Positions 48,382 through 56,735 of a stretch of DNA of 64,000 nt are shown here, one piece after another. The stretch lies in the NCBI GenBank assembly GCA_041617635.1, contig JBFJOO010000010.1, forward strand, positions 5,242 through 69,241, given 5' to 3'. The notes below the pieces were generated by a model. It saw only the letters and a program-made list of their open reading frames with translations, did not search any database and was not told where the DNA came from. The stretch is from JAABRB01 sp041617635. Its GTDB lineage: Bacteria; Pseudomonadota; Gammaproteobacteria; Burkholderiales; SG8-39. The stretch's first letter is position 1, and each line of letters starts with the position of its first letter. Position numbers and translations under genes: made by a program.

Positions 48382-48825
48382 ATGCACGAGCTCCAGACGG
48401 ACATCGAGATCACCGCCTCACCGGAAGAAGTCTGGGCCGTCCTCACGGACTTCGCGAACTATCCGCGGTGGAACCCGTTCATCCGCCATGTCGACGGCGC
48501 GGCGGAGGAAGGCCGATCGCTCGAAGTCTGCATCCATCCGCCCGGCGAACGGCGCGCGAGTTTTCGACCCAGGGTGCTGGTTGCCGACGCGCCGCGCGAG
48601 TTGCGCTGGCGCGCCCACCTGCTGCGCATGCCCGGCATGTTCGAGGGCGAACATCGATTCCTGCTCGAGCCCCTGCCCAACGGCAGGGTGCGTTTCGAGC
48701 AGAGCGAGCGGTTCAGCGGGCTGCTGACGCCGTTGCTGCACGACCGCATCGACCGCAGCATCTGTCGCGGGTTTCGCGAGATGAACTCGGCGCTGAAAGG
48801 ACGCGTCGAGCGCGGCGGCGCATAA
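48382..48825 (+). CDS. SRPBCC (polyketide cyclase/START-like) family protein
   Basis: 147 aa from ATG 48382; an in-frame upstream start at 48337 would add 15 residues without fold support. The SRPBCC pattern is clear: TDIEITASPEEVWAVLTDFA with NYPRWNPFI at the N-terminus, then strands ending in a long C-terminal helix. Hydrophobic-ligand binding protein; substrate unknown. Convergent with the MarR gene. Confidence 0.82.
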   Translation: MHELQTDIEITASPEEVWAVLTDFANYPRWNPFIRHVDGAAEEGRSLEVCIHPPGERRASFRPRVLVADAPRELRWRAHLLRMPGMFEGEHRFLLEPLPNGRVRFEQSERFSGLLTPLLHDRIDRSICRGFREMNSALKGRVERGGA

Positions 48826-48830
48826 CGTTG

Positions 48831-48858
48831 CGCACGCGCCGGTAACTGCCGGTGTGCG
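48831..48858. terminator. Imperfect hairpin between convergent genes
   Basis: CGCAC (48831-48835) pairs with GTGCG (48854-48858) and CCGG (48839-48842) with CCGG (48849-48852), loop TAACTG, with an internal bulge. Lies between the stops of the SRPBCC and MarR genes. No T run on either strand. Confidence 0.3.
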
Positions 48859-48861
48859 GTG

Positions 48862-49377
48862 CTACGCGACCTGCTTTGGAGCGGGCGGCGGATTTTCCAG
48901 GGAGTCCGCCTCGAGCGGCAGCTCCGGCGCGAGCGCCGATTCCGCGGCGGGCGGCGCGCCCATCATCTCGGCGACGTCCTCGATCGCGGCGACGATCGCG
49001 GTCTTGCGCGCATCGGCGAGCCTCGCGAAGCGCGACACGAAACGCTCGTGCAGAAAGGGCGGCGCCGCATCGAGCAGCTCGGCGCCGGCCGCGGTGAGGC
49101 GTGAGTGCACCACACGCCGATCCAGCGCATTGCGGTAGAGCTCGACGAGGCCGCGCGCTTCGAGCTTGTCGAGGATCGTCGTCACGGTCGCCTGGCTCAA
49201 GCTCGCCGCGTCGGAGATCCGGCCCGACGTGACTTCGCCCAGCCGGCGGATCGCGGTGAGCACGACGAGCTGCGGCAGGGTGACGCCGGACACGCGCTCG
49301 ACCTGCTTCGAATGGCGCGCCACGCCCTGCACGATGCGACGAATCGCGGTGAGAACTCTGCGTTCCAGATCGTTCAT
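48862..49377 (-). CDS. MarR family regulator, probable NAGGN operon regulator
   Basis: 171 aa. Winged helix of MarR type: LPQLVVLTAIRRLGEVTSGR, ASLSQATVTTILDKLEARG (recognition helix) and the wing RNALDRRVVHSRLTAAG. The C-terminal 30 residues are Ala/Pro/Glu-rich and probably disordered. It is divergent from the osmoprotectant NAGGN operon with a 72-bp shared control region; a MarR gene sits at the same place in Pseudomonas. Likely regulates both itself and the operon. Confidence 0.87.
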   Translation of the reverse strand: MNDLERRVLTAIRRIVQGVARHSKQVERVSGVTLPQLVVLTAIRRLGEVTSGRISDAASLSQATVTTILDKLEARGLVELYRNALDRRVVHSRLTAAGAELLDAAPPFLHERFVSRFARLADARKTAIVAAIEDVAEMMGAPPAAESALAPELPLEADSLENPPPAPKQVA

Positions 49378-49384
49378 GATTTTA

Positions 49385-49415
49385 TTTTGACATCAAAAGA
49401 TTAGTGCTGTAAACT
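49385..49415 (+). promoter_or_regulatory. Promoter with overlapping MarR-type operator
   Basis: TTGACA (49387-49392) and TAAACT (49410-49415) have a 17-bp spacer, a strong sigma-70 layout for the NAGGN operon. The perfect inverted repeat TTTTGA-CA-TCAAAA (49385-49398) covers the -35 box, where bound MarR protein would block RNA polymerase. A related half-site, TTCAAATGATG, lies at 49425-49435. Confidence 0.6.
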
Positions 49416-49449
49416 TCTCTCTGCTTCAAATGATGTAAGGTCATGATTT

Positions 49450-51222
49450 ATGTGTGGAATATGTGGTGAGGTGGCGTTCGACGCGTCTCCCGCGTCGGCT
49501 GCCTCGCTACAAGCGATGTCCGACGCACTTGCTCCCCGGGGCCCGGACGGCTCCGGAATCCTGGTACGCGGCCCGGTCGGGCTCGGCCATCGCCGGCTGA
49601 AAATCATCGATCTCTCCGAGCGCGCCGCGCAGCCGATGACCGACCCGGCGCTCGGCTTGTCGGTCGTGTTCAATGGGTGCATCTATAACTATCGCGCGCT
49701 GCGGGGGGAACTCGAGGGGCTCGGCTACCGGTTCTTCTCGGACGGCGACACCGAGGTGGTGCTCAAAGCGTGGCACGCCTGGGGCGAGCGCTGCCCGGAG
49801 CGCTACAACGGCAGGTTCGCTTTCGCCGTGCACGAGCGCGACAGCGGGCGGGTGATCCTGGTACGCGACCGGCTCGGCATCAAACCGCTGTACTACACCG
49901 AGTCGCGCGGTCGCCTGCGTTTCGCCTCGACGCTGCCGGCGCTGCTCGCCGCGGGCGGTGTCGACACCTCGATCGATCCGGTGGCGCTCAACCATTACCT
50001 GTCGTTCCACGCGGTCGTGCCGCCGCCGCGCACCATCCTGAAGGGCGTGCGCAAGCTGCCGCCCGCCACCGTGCGCAGCATCGAAGCCGACGGTCGCGTG
50101 CGCGACCGCACGTACTGGCGCCTGTCGTTCGACCCGACCGCCGACGACAAGCTCGCGAGCAACGAAGCCTGGCGCGAGCGGCTCGCTGCCGCACTGCGCC
50201 GCGCGGTCGAGCGGCGCATGGTGGCCGACGTGCCGGTCGGCGTGCTGCTTTCCGGCGGTGTCGACTCGAGCCTGATCGTGGGGCTGCTGACCGAGGCCGG
50301 CCAGACCGGTCTCAACACTTTTTCGATCGGCTTCGAGTCGGTGAACGGCGAGCAGGGAGACGAGTTCCATTACTCGGATGTGGTCGCGCAGCGCTTCGAG
50401 ACCGAGCACCATCGCATCTTCGTCGAATCGGACCGGCTGATCGAGGCCCTGCCCGGGACCATCGCGGCGATGTCGGAGCCGATGGTGTCGTACGACAATG
50501 TCGGCTTCTACCTGCTGTCGCAGGAAGTGGCGCGCCACGTCAAGGTGGTGCAGAGCGGGCAAGGCGCCGACGAGGTCTTCGGCGGCTACGACTGGTACCC
50601 GAAGATGGTGGGGTCGGGCAACCCGGCCGCGGACTACGCGCGCGCCTTCATGGATCGCGACTACCAGCGCTACATGCAGCACGTGTCGGCCGAGTACGTC
50701 GGCAACGACCACGCGCGCCAGCTGGTCGAGGACGAGATGGAGCGCCCCGGCGCGACCGACCCGGTGGACCGGGCGCTGCGCCTGGACACCACCGTGATGC
50801 TGGTCGACGACCCGGTGAAGCGCGTCGACAACATGACCATGGCAGCCGGGCTCGAGGCACGCGTGCCGTTCCTCGACCACGAGCTCGTGGAGCTCGCGGC
50901 GCGCATCCCGCCGCACCAGAAATTGCGCGATGGCGGCAAGGGCGTCCTCAAGGACGTCGCGCGCCAGGTCGTGCCGAGAGAGGTGATCGACCGGCCGAAG
51001 GGGTACTTCCCGGTGCCGGCGTTGAAGTATCTCGAGGGACCATACCTCGAGATGGCGCGCGACGCGCTCGGATCAAGCGCGGCGCGCGAGCGCCGCATCT
51101 TCCGCAAGGACTACATCGACACGCTGTTCGATGATCCCAAAGGTCACATCACGCCGCTGCGCGGCTCGGAGTTGTGGCAGGCGGCGCTGCTCGAGATGTG
51201 GCTGCAATCTCATGGAGCCTGA
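49450..51222 (+). CDS. N-acetylglutaminylglutamine amidotransferase (asparagine synthase-like)
   Basis: 590 aa. Class II glutamine amidotransferase domain with the Cys2 nucleophile (MCGICGEVAF) and ALAPRGPDGSG, then an AsnB-type synthetase domain with the PP-loop LLSGGVDSSLIVGLL near 265. Together with the next two genes it matches the NAGGN osmoprotectant cluster (N-acetylglutaminylglutamine amide), in which this enzyme converts the dipeptide to its amide. First gene after the MarR-controlled promoter; AAGG about 9 bp before the ATG. Confidence 0.93.
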   Translation: MCGICGEVAFDASPASAASLQAMSDALAPRGPDGSGILVRGPVGLGHRRLKIIDLSERAAQPMTDPALGLSVVFNGCIYNYRALRGELEGLGYRFFSDGDTEVVLKAWHAWGERCPERYNGRFAFAVHERDSGRVILVRDRLGIKPLYYTESRGRLRFASTLPALLAAGGVDTSIDPVALNHYLSFHAVVPPPRTILKGVRKLPPATVRSIEADGRVRDRTYWRLSFDPTADDKLASNEAWRERLAAALRRAVERRMVADVPVGVLLSGGVDSSLIVGLLTEAGQTGLNTFSIGFESVNGEQGDEFHYSDVVAQRFETEHHRIFVESDRLIEALPGTIAAMSEPMVSYDNVGFYLLSQEVARHVKVVQSGQGADEVFGGYDWYPKMVGSGNPAADYARAFMDRDYQRYMQHVSAEYVGNDHARQLVEDEMERPGATDPVDRALRLDTTVMLVDDPVKRVDNMTMAAGLEARVPFLDHELVELAARIPPHQKLRDGGKGVLKDVARQVVPREVIDRPKGYFPVPALKYLEGPYLEMARDALGSSAARERRIFRKDYIDTLFDDPKGHITPLRGSELWQAALLEMWLQSHGA

Positions 51223-51226
51223 TGTC

Positions 51227-53020
51227 ATGAGCGCGGACCCATCCCGCAATGTACGCAAGGCCCGCCCGAAGGGCGCTCATGTCCCTCGCAAGCCAAGGAT
51301 GCGCGGACATGCGGAGACCCTCGCCACTCACGGGGCGCCGCACGACACCCTCGAGCTCTGGGACGACGCTACGCTTGACTGCGGCTGGGGCCGGTTGCTG
51401 TTCGGTCAGACCTTCGCCAACCCTGCGACCCTCGCCGGAGCGCTGCTCGAGGAGGGGCCCGCGCGGCGCGACATCGCCGCCTACGTGCGCGATCCTCATC
51501 TTGTGCTGGCGGCTGCGCCGCTGGACCTGTTCCTCGACCCGTCGCACACGTACCGGCTCGACCTCGCCACGTACCGCCCAGCGCGGCACAAGCCGCGCGG
51601 CTTCAAGATACGGCCGCTCGCGAGCACGATCGACGCCGATGCGGTCAACCGCATCTATCTCGCGCGCGCGATGGTGCCGGTGCAGCCGGAATTCCTGGTC
51701 GCGCAGCGCAATAGCCAAACCATCGTCCACCTGGTGGCGGAAGACGAGACCACCGGCGCGGTGATCGGCACGGTGACCGGCGTGGACCACCGCCGCGCCA
51801 TGGGCGATCCGACCGGCGGCACCTCGCTCTGGTGCCTCGCGGTGGACCCGCAGGCGGTGCCTTTGCACATCGGGGAATCGCTAGTGCGACGCCTCGCGGA
51901 GGACTTCATCGCGCGCGGCGCGCAAAGCCTCGACCTCTCGGTGATGCACGACAACGCGCAGGCGATCGAGCTCTACGAGAAACTCGGCTTCGCGCGCATC
52001 CAGGCGTTCACCGTGAAGCGCAAGAATCCGATCAACGAGAAGCTGTTCGTCGGTCGGCCGCCCGAGGCGGAGCTCAATCCCTACGCGCGGATCATCGTCG
52101 ACGAGGCGCGCCGGCGCGGCATCGGCGTCGAGGTGGTCGACGCGGAGGGCGGCCTGTTCCGGCTCACCTCGGGCGGGCGCTCGATCCTGTGCCGCGAGAG
52201 CCTCTCGGAGCTCACGACCAGCGTCGCGATGAGCGTGTGCGACGACAAGGCGGTGACGCGCCGCGCGGTGCAGCGTGCGGGCGTCGAGGTGCCCGAACAG
52301 ATCGAGGCCACCTCGCGCGAGGATGTGGCGCGCTTCCTTGAGCGCCACGGCTCGGTGGTGGTCAAGCCGGCGCGCGGCGAGCAGGGTCGCGGCGTCGCGG
52401 TGGGTATCGAGGATATCGATCAGGCGATGGCGGCCGTCGAGCAAGCGCACGCGCATTGCGACCGGGTGCTGGTCGAGCGTTGCGCGCAGGGCGAGGATCT
52501 GCGCCTGGTCGTGATCGGCTACAAGCTCGTTGCCGCCGCCGTGCGCCGCCCGGCGCGCGTGGTCGGCGACGGCCGGACGCCGATCCGCGAGCTGATCGAG
52601 CGCCAAAGCCGGCGGCGCGCCGCCGCCACCGGCGGCGAATCAAGAATCCCGGTCGACGCCGAGACCGAGCGCTGCGTGCACCGCGCCGGCTACCGGTTGG
52701 ACGATGTGCCGCCCGCGAGCACCGAGATCGCGGTGCGCAAGACCGCCAACCTGCACACCGGCGGCACGATCCACGATGTGACCGACGAGGTGCATCCGAA
52801 GCTGGTGGAGGCCGCGGTCAAGGCGGCACACGCGATCAACGTGCCGGTCACCGGCATCGACTTCATCGTCAAGTCGCCCACCGAGCCGGAGTACGTGTTC
52901 ATCGAGGCGAACGAGCGCCCGGGCTTGGCGAACCACGAGCCGCAGCCGACGGCCGAGCGTTTCATCGACCTGCTGTTTCCGCAATCGCTGCCCACCGGGG
53001 TGCGGCACGCCGGGCTCTGA
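51227..53020 (+). CDS. ngg: N-acetylglutaminylglutamine synthetase (GNAT-ATP-grasp fusion)
   Basis: 597 aa from ATG 51227, which has GGAG nine bases upstream; ATG 51212 overlaps the previous gene and lacks a site. N-terminal half is a GNAT acetyltransferase domain (SLWCLAVDPQAVPLHIGESL and LYEKLGFARIQAF, about 195-275), C-terminal half an ATP-grasp ligase (SVVVKPARGEQGRGVAVG near 380; EANERPGLANHEP near 570). It acetylates and joins two glutamines. The product pathway gives a compatible solute for osmotic stress. Confidence 0.92.
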   Translation: MSADPSRNVRKARPKGAHVPRKPRMRGHAETLATHGAPHDTLELWDDATLDCGWGRLLFGQTFANPATLAGALLEEGPARRDIAAYVRDPHLVLAAAPLDLFLDPSHTYRLDLATYRPARHKPRGFKIRPLASTIDADAVNRIYLARAMVPVQPEFLVAQRNSQTIVHLVAEDETTGAVIGTVTGVDHRRAMGDPTGGTSLWCLAVDPQAVPLHIGESLVRRLAEDFIARGAQSLDLSVMHDNAQAIELYEKLGFARIQAFTVKRKNPINEKLFVGRPPEAELNPYARIIVDEARRRGIGVEVVDAEGGLFRLTSGGRSILCRESLSELTTSVAMSVCDDKAVTRRAVQRAGVEVPEQIEATSREDVARFLERHGSVVVKPARGEQGRGVAVGIEDIDQAMAAVEQAHAHCDRVLVERCAQGEDLRLVVIGYKLVAAAVRRPARVVGDGRTPIRELIERQSRRRAAATGGESRIPVDAETERCVHRAGYRLDDVPPASTEIAVRKTANLHTGGTIHDVTDEVHPKLVEAAVKAAHAINVPVTGIDFIVKSPTEPEYVFIEANERPGLANHEPQPTAERFIDLLFPQSLPTGVRHAGL

Positions 53021-53029
53021 GGAGGCGCC

Positions 53030-54190
53030 ATGTCCAGGCTGAAAATCGACGTCGACTACCTCGCCGAAGTGCTGCGGCGCCTGCTGGAGATTCCCAGCCC
53101 GGCGGGGTATACCGATACCATCGTGCGGTACGCGTGCGAGGAACTCGGGCGGCTCGGCGTGCAGTACGAGCTCACGCGGCGCGGTGCGATCCGCGCCCAC
53201 CTCCCGGGGCACGAATCGCGTGGCCCGCGAGCGCTGTCCGCGCACCTCGACACGCTCGGCGCCCAGGTCAAGAGCCTGAAGCCGAACGGGCGTCTCGAGC
53301 TGGTGCCGATCGGCCACTGGTCGTCGCGCTTTGCCGAGGGTGGGCGCTGCACGCTGTTCACCGATCGCGGCTCCTACCGCGGCAGCATCCTGCCGCTCAA
53401 GGCCTCGGGCCATACGTACAACGAGCAGATCGACACGCAGCCGGTCGGCTGGGAGCACGTCGAGCTGCGCGTCGACGCGCTGACGCGCAACACACGCGAC
53501 CTCGAGCGCCTGGGCATCGCCATCGGCGACACGATCGCAATCGACCCGCGCAGCGAGTTTCTGCCGAACGGGTTCATCGTCTCGCGTCACCTGGACGACA
53601 AGGCGGGCTGCGCGGCAATGCTCGCCGCGGTCAAAGCGCTGGTCGAGGACGGCGGCAAGCTGCCGGTCGACACGCTGTTCATGTTCTCGATCTCCGAAGA
53701 GGTGGGGGTGGGCGCCTCGTCGCTGCCGACCCAGGACATCGCCTCGCTGGTGGTGGTCGACAACGGCACCACGGCGCCGGGACAGGCGAGCGACGAGTTC
53801 GGCGTCACCATCTGCATGGGCGACCAGACCGGGCCCTTCGACTACCACCTGACGCGCAAGCTCATTCGCCTCTGCCGGGATAACGACATCGCGTTCCAAC
53901 AAGACGTGTTCCGCTACTACCGGTCCGACAGCGCATCCGCCATCGAGGCGGGCCACGATGTGCGCACCGCGCTCATCACCTTCGGCATCGACGCCTCGCA
54001 CGGCCACGAGCGCATCCACATGCACGCGCTGCGTTCGCTCGCCGAGCTGATCACCGCCTACGCACGCAGCTCGGTCGAGATTCCGCGCGACATGGAGGAG
54101 TGGGGCTCCCTGAAGGGCTTCACCAAGCAGCCGATGAAGGAGGCGGAGAGCACGCATCTCACCCCCGCCGGTCCGACCGACAAGTCCTGA
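53030..54190 (+). CDS. M42 family peptidase of the NAGGN system
   Basis: 386 aa, GGAGGCGCC before the ATG. Co-catalytic zinc peptidase features: SAHLDTLGA (His72, Asp74), RHLDDKAGCAAM (bridging Asp), SEEVGVGAS (general-base Glu pair), VVVDNGTT and DASHGHERIH near the C-terminus. In Pseudomonas and related bacteria the same peptidase always follows the synthetase gene; it may recycle the osmolyte or trim a precursor, which has not been settled. Confidence 0.92.
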   Translation: MSRLKIDVDYLAEVLRRLLEIPSPAGYTDTIVRYACEELGRLGVQYELTRRGAIRAHLPGHESRGPRALSAHLDTLGAQVKSLKPNGRLELVPIGHWSSRFAEGGRCTLFTDRGSYRGSILPLKASGHTYNEQIDTQPVGWEHVELRVDALTRNTRDLERLGIAIGDTIAIDPRSEFLPNGFIVSRHLDDKAGCAAMLAAVKALVEDGGKLPVDTLFMFSISEEVGVGASSLPTQDIASLVVVDNGTTAPGQASDEFGVTICMGDQTGPFDYHLTRKLIRLCRDNDIAFQQDVFRYYRSDSASAIEAGHDVRTALITFGIDASHGHERIHMHALRSLAELITAYARSSVEIPRDMEEWGSLKGFTKQPMKEAESTHLTPAGPTDKS

Positions 54191-54202
54191 CGCGGCGCGG
54201 CA

Positions 54203-55906
54203 ATGGCGCAACGCGAGCTGAGCGTCCGCGCGCTCGCCACCGGCGTCGCGCTCGGCGCGGCGCTCGCGCCGTGCAACATCTACTCGGGCCTCAAGATCGG
54301 CTGGTCGTTCAACATGTCGATCATCGCGCTGCTCGTGGGCGTCGCGCTGTGGCGCACGCTCGAACGCGCCTCGAGCGCGCCACACTGGACGCTCAAGGAA
54401 AGCAACATCTCGCAGACTGCCGCGTCTTCAGCGGCCTCGATCGTCTCGGGCGGGCTGGTGGCACCGATTCCGGCCTTTGCGCTCCTCTCCGGCGAAAACC
54501 TCGCGCCGCTGCCACTGATCGGGTGGGTGTTCGCAGTGAGCTTTCTCGGCATCTGGGTCGCGTGGTTCCTGCGGCCCGCGATGATCGTCCGCGCACCGCT
54601 TCCCTTTCCGGCCGGCGTCGCGACGCTCGAGACGCTACGCGACGTGTTCGCGCACGGACGCGAGGCCGCGCTGCGCATCGCGGTGCTCGGCGGCGCCGGC
54701 CTCGCCTCCGGCGCGGTGCAGGCGGTGCAGGCCTTCGCGTGGCAGATCCCGCGCTGGGCGCCGACACCTATGCTCGGCAAGCTCACGTTCTCCTTCGAGC
54801 CGTCGCTGCTGCTAGTGGGCTTCGGCGCGATCATCGGCATCCGCGTCGGACTGTCGCTCCTCGCCGGCGCACTCGTCGCATGGGGCGGCATCGCGCCGGT
54901 CCTCCTCGAGCAAGGACTCGTTGCGTCGGGCGCGGCAAACAGCGGTTCGCTCTTCGGACCCCTCGTGGAATGGCTGTTGTGGCCGGGCGTCAGCCTGATG
55001 GTCACGGCAACGCTTGCGAGCCTCGCCGTGCAGCTGGTCCTCGGCGGGCGCCGGCGCTACGCGAGCCCCGGACCGCGCCCGCCGAGCCCGGTCAAGCTCC
55101 CCGCGCTCGCCGGGCTCGCGATCGCAACCGCGCTGGCGGTGGCGCTGCAAGTCGCGCTGTTCGACATCTCTCTCTGGATGGCGCTGCTCGCGGTGCCGCT
55201 CGCGCTGGTGCTCGCCTCCGTGGCGGCACGCGTGGTCGGCGAGACCGGCATTCCGCCGATCGGCGCGATCGGCAAGGTGTCGCAGTTGAGCTTTGGCGTG
55301 CTCGCCCCGGGCCAGGCGATCACCAACCTCATGACGGCGAACGTCGCGGGTGGCGCCGCCGGTCAGTGTGCCGACCTGATGAACGACTTCAAGGTCGGCC
55401 ACGCGATCGACGCCTCGCCGTCGCGGCAGTCGATCGCGCAGTGCTTCGGCATCCTCGCCGGGAGCATCGTCGGCGCGCTGGTCTATCTCGCGCTGATCCC
55501 GGATCCGCAGACGATGCTGCTCACCGAGGACTGGCCGGCACCCGCGGTTGCAACGTGGAAAGCGGTGGCCGAGGCGCTGGCGCACGGCCTCGACTCGGTT
55601 CCGCCGAGCGCGCGCGCGGCGATGCTTGCGGGCGGCGTCGCCGGACTCGTGCTCGGCGTGCTCGAGGCGCTGTTGCCGGCGCGGCGCGCAGTCTATCTCC
55701 CGAGCGCGGTCGCCTTGGGGCTCGCGTTTGTAATCCCGGCGTCGATCTCCTTGATGATGTTCTGCGGCGCGCTGATCGCTTGGCTGTTTGCGGTGTGGCG
55801 CGAGAATCTCGCCGCGCGCTTCAGCATCGCCGCGGCGGCCGGGTTGATCGCGGGCGAAAGCATCGTCGGGGTCGCCGCGGCGCTTTGGTCGATGACGGGC
55901 GGATAG
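54203..55906 (+). CDS. OPT family oligopeptide transporter-like protein
   Basis: 567 aa with about 14 membrane helices. OPT family marks: NIYSGLKIGWSFNMSIIALL at the N-terminus, ARVVGETGIPPIGAIGKVSQ in the middle and GQCADLMNDFKVGHAIDASP after it. OPT proteins are proton-coupled importers of small peptides or metal chelates. The gene begins 12 bp after the M42 peptidase stop, so it seems part of the NAGGN operon; uptake or release of the osmolyte dipeptide is an attractive but untested role. Confidence 0.85.
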   Translation: MAQRELSVRALATGVALGAALAPCNIYSGLKIGWSFNMSIIALLVGVALWRTLERASSAPHWTLKESNISQTAASSAASIVSGGLVAPIPAFALLSGENLAPLPLIGWVFAVSFLGIWVAWFLRPAMIVRAPLPFPAGVATLETLRDVFAHGREAALRIAVLGGAGLASGAVQAVQAFAWQIPRWAPTPMLGKLTFSFEPSLLLVGFGAIIGIRVGLSLLAGALVAWGGIAPVLLEQGLVASGAANSGSLFGPLVEWLLWPGVSLMVTATLASLAVQLVLGGRRRYASPGPRPPSPVKLPALAGLAIATALAVALQVALFDISLWMALLAVPLALVLASVAARVVGETGIPPIGAIGKVSQLSFGVLAPGQAITNLMTANVAGGAAGQCADLMNDFKVGHAIDASPSRQSIAQCFGILAGSIVGALVYLALIPDPQTMLLTEDWPAPAVATWKAVAEALAHGLDSVPPSARAAMLAGGVAGLVLGVLEALLPARRAVYLPSAVALGLAFVIPASISLMMFCGALIAWLFAVWRENLAARFSIAAAAGLIAGESIVGVAAALWSMTGG

Positions 55907-56156
55907 CGCCCCCTGGGCTCGGCCAAACGCGAAAACTCGTACGCGCCTGAGTTCGGAGGTAATATCGCGCTGGCCTCGTGCGCGCCCTGATTCGGGCGCT
56001 CCCGGATATTATCCCGTTGATTTTGCTTGCTGCTTCGGTGGGCGCCCGCGCGGAAACAATTGAAACAAAGTACCGTCGCGGCGGACATTCCCGGGAAACA
56101 CGCGGCACTTAGTCTCTGCACCGCTGCACAACTTCGGCAACCCTGACCAGGAGGCG
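55907..56156. other. Intergenic region after NAGGN operon, upstream of osmC-like gene
   Basis: No gene. Holds a hairpin, GCGCCC (55980-55985) with GGGCGC (55992-55997), loop TGATTC, which could end the operon though no T run follows, and a small AT-rich palindrome GGATA-T-TATCC at 56002-56012 that may be a regulator site for the osmC-like gene. No convincing -35/-10 pair seen. Confidence 0.4.
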
Positions 56157-56735
56157 ATGGCCATGACTGCGAAACAGACTGCGAAGGAAGTCAAGAACGG
56201 CGTAAACGTCGACGCGTTGCTCGGCGCCCGCGAGGCGCTTACTGCCGCCCCGGAGGCCGCCAAGTTCGCCTGGCGCGCGACCAACAAGTGGGTCAACGGC
56301 ACTCACAGCCAGACCAACATCAAGGGATTCTTCGGGCTCGGCCAGGAGCAAAGCCACAAGACGGAGTTCACCTTCGAGGCCGATCACCCCGAGATCTTCG
56401 CATCCGAGGACCACGGTGCGACACCGGTCGAGCTGGTGCTTGCGGGGCTTGCGAGTTGCCTCACGGCGGGCGTGGCAGCGGTCGCGCAGTTTCGCAAGAT
56501 CCAGCTGCGCTCCGTGACGGCGACGCTCGAAGGCGGTATGGACATCCAGGGCATCCTCGGCATCGACGAGGACGTGCGAAACGGCTTCGACGGCATCAAG
56601 GTGACGTACAAGATCGACGCCGACGCGACCAAGGAAGAGATCGAGGCACTCGTCGCCCAGTCTCAGAAGCGCTCCGCGGTCTTCGACATCGTCACGAATC
56701 CGACCAACGTCACCGTCGAGGTCAAGAAAGCTTGA
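56157..56735 (+). CDS. OsmC family protein with a single cysteine
   Basis: 192 aa. OsmC/Ohr fold: HGATPVELVLAGLASCLTAG with the peroxidatic-type Cys101 and a C-terminal KRSAVFDIVTNPTNVTV. The second conserved Cys of OsmC/Ohr peroxidases is not present (Ser/Ala at that place, and Cys101 is the only Cys), so it may use an external thiol or have a different role. An N-terminal extension of about 40 residues precedes the fold. Stop overlaps the next start (TGATG). Confidence 0.85.
   Translation: MAMTAKQTAKEVKNGVNVDALLGAREALTAAPEAAKFAWRATNKWVNGTHSQTNIKGFFGLGQEQSHKTEFTFEADHPEIFASEDHGATPVELVLAGLASCLTAGVAAVAQFRKIQLRSVTATLEGGMDIQGILGIDEDVRNGFDGIKVTYKIDADATKEEIEALVAQSQKRSAVFDIVTNPTNVTVEVKKA

Noticed and set aside
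46506..48446. Minus-strand 646-codon open frame opposite DctM and the CPA1 antiporter
   Set aside because: Composition dominated by Arg, Glu, His, Asp and Gln, the usual antisense image of membrane protein genes; the plus strand proteins are well defined.
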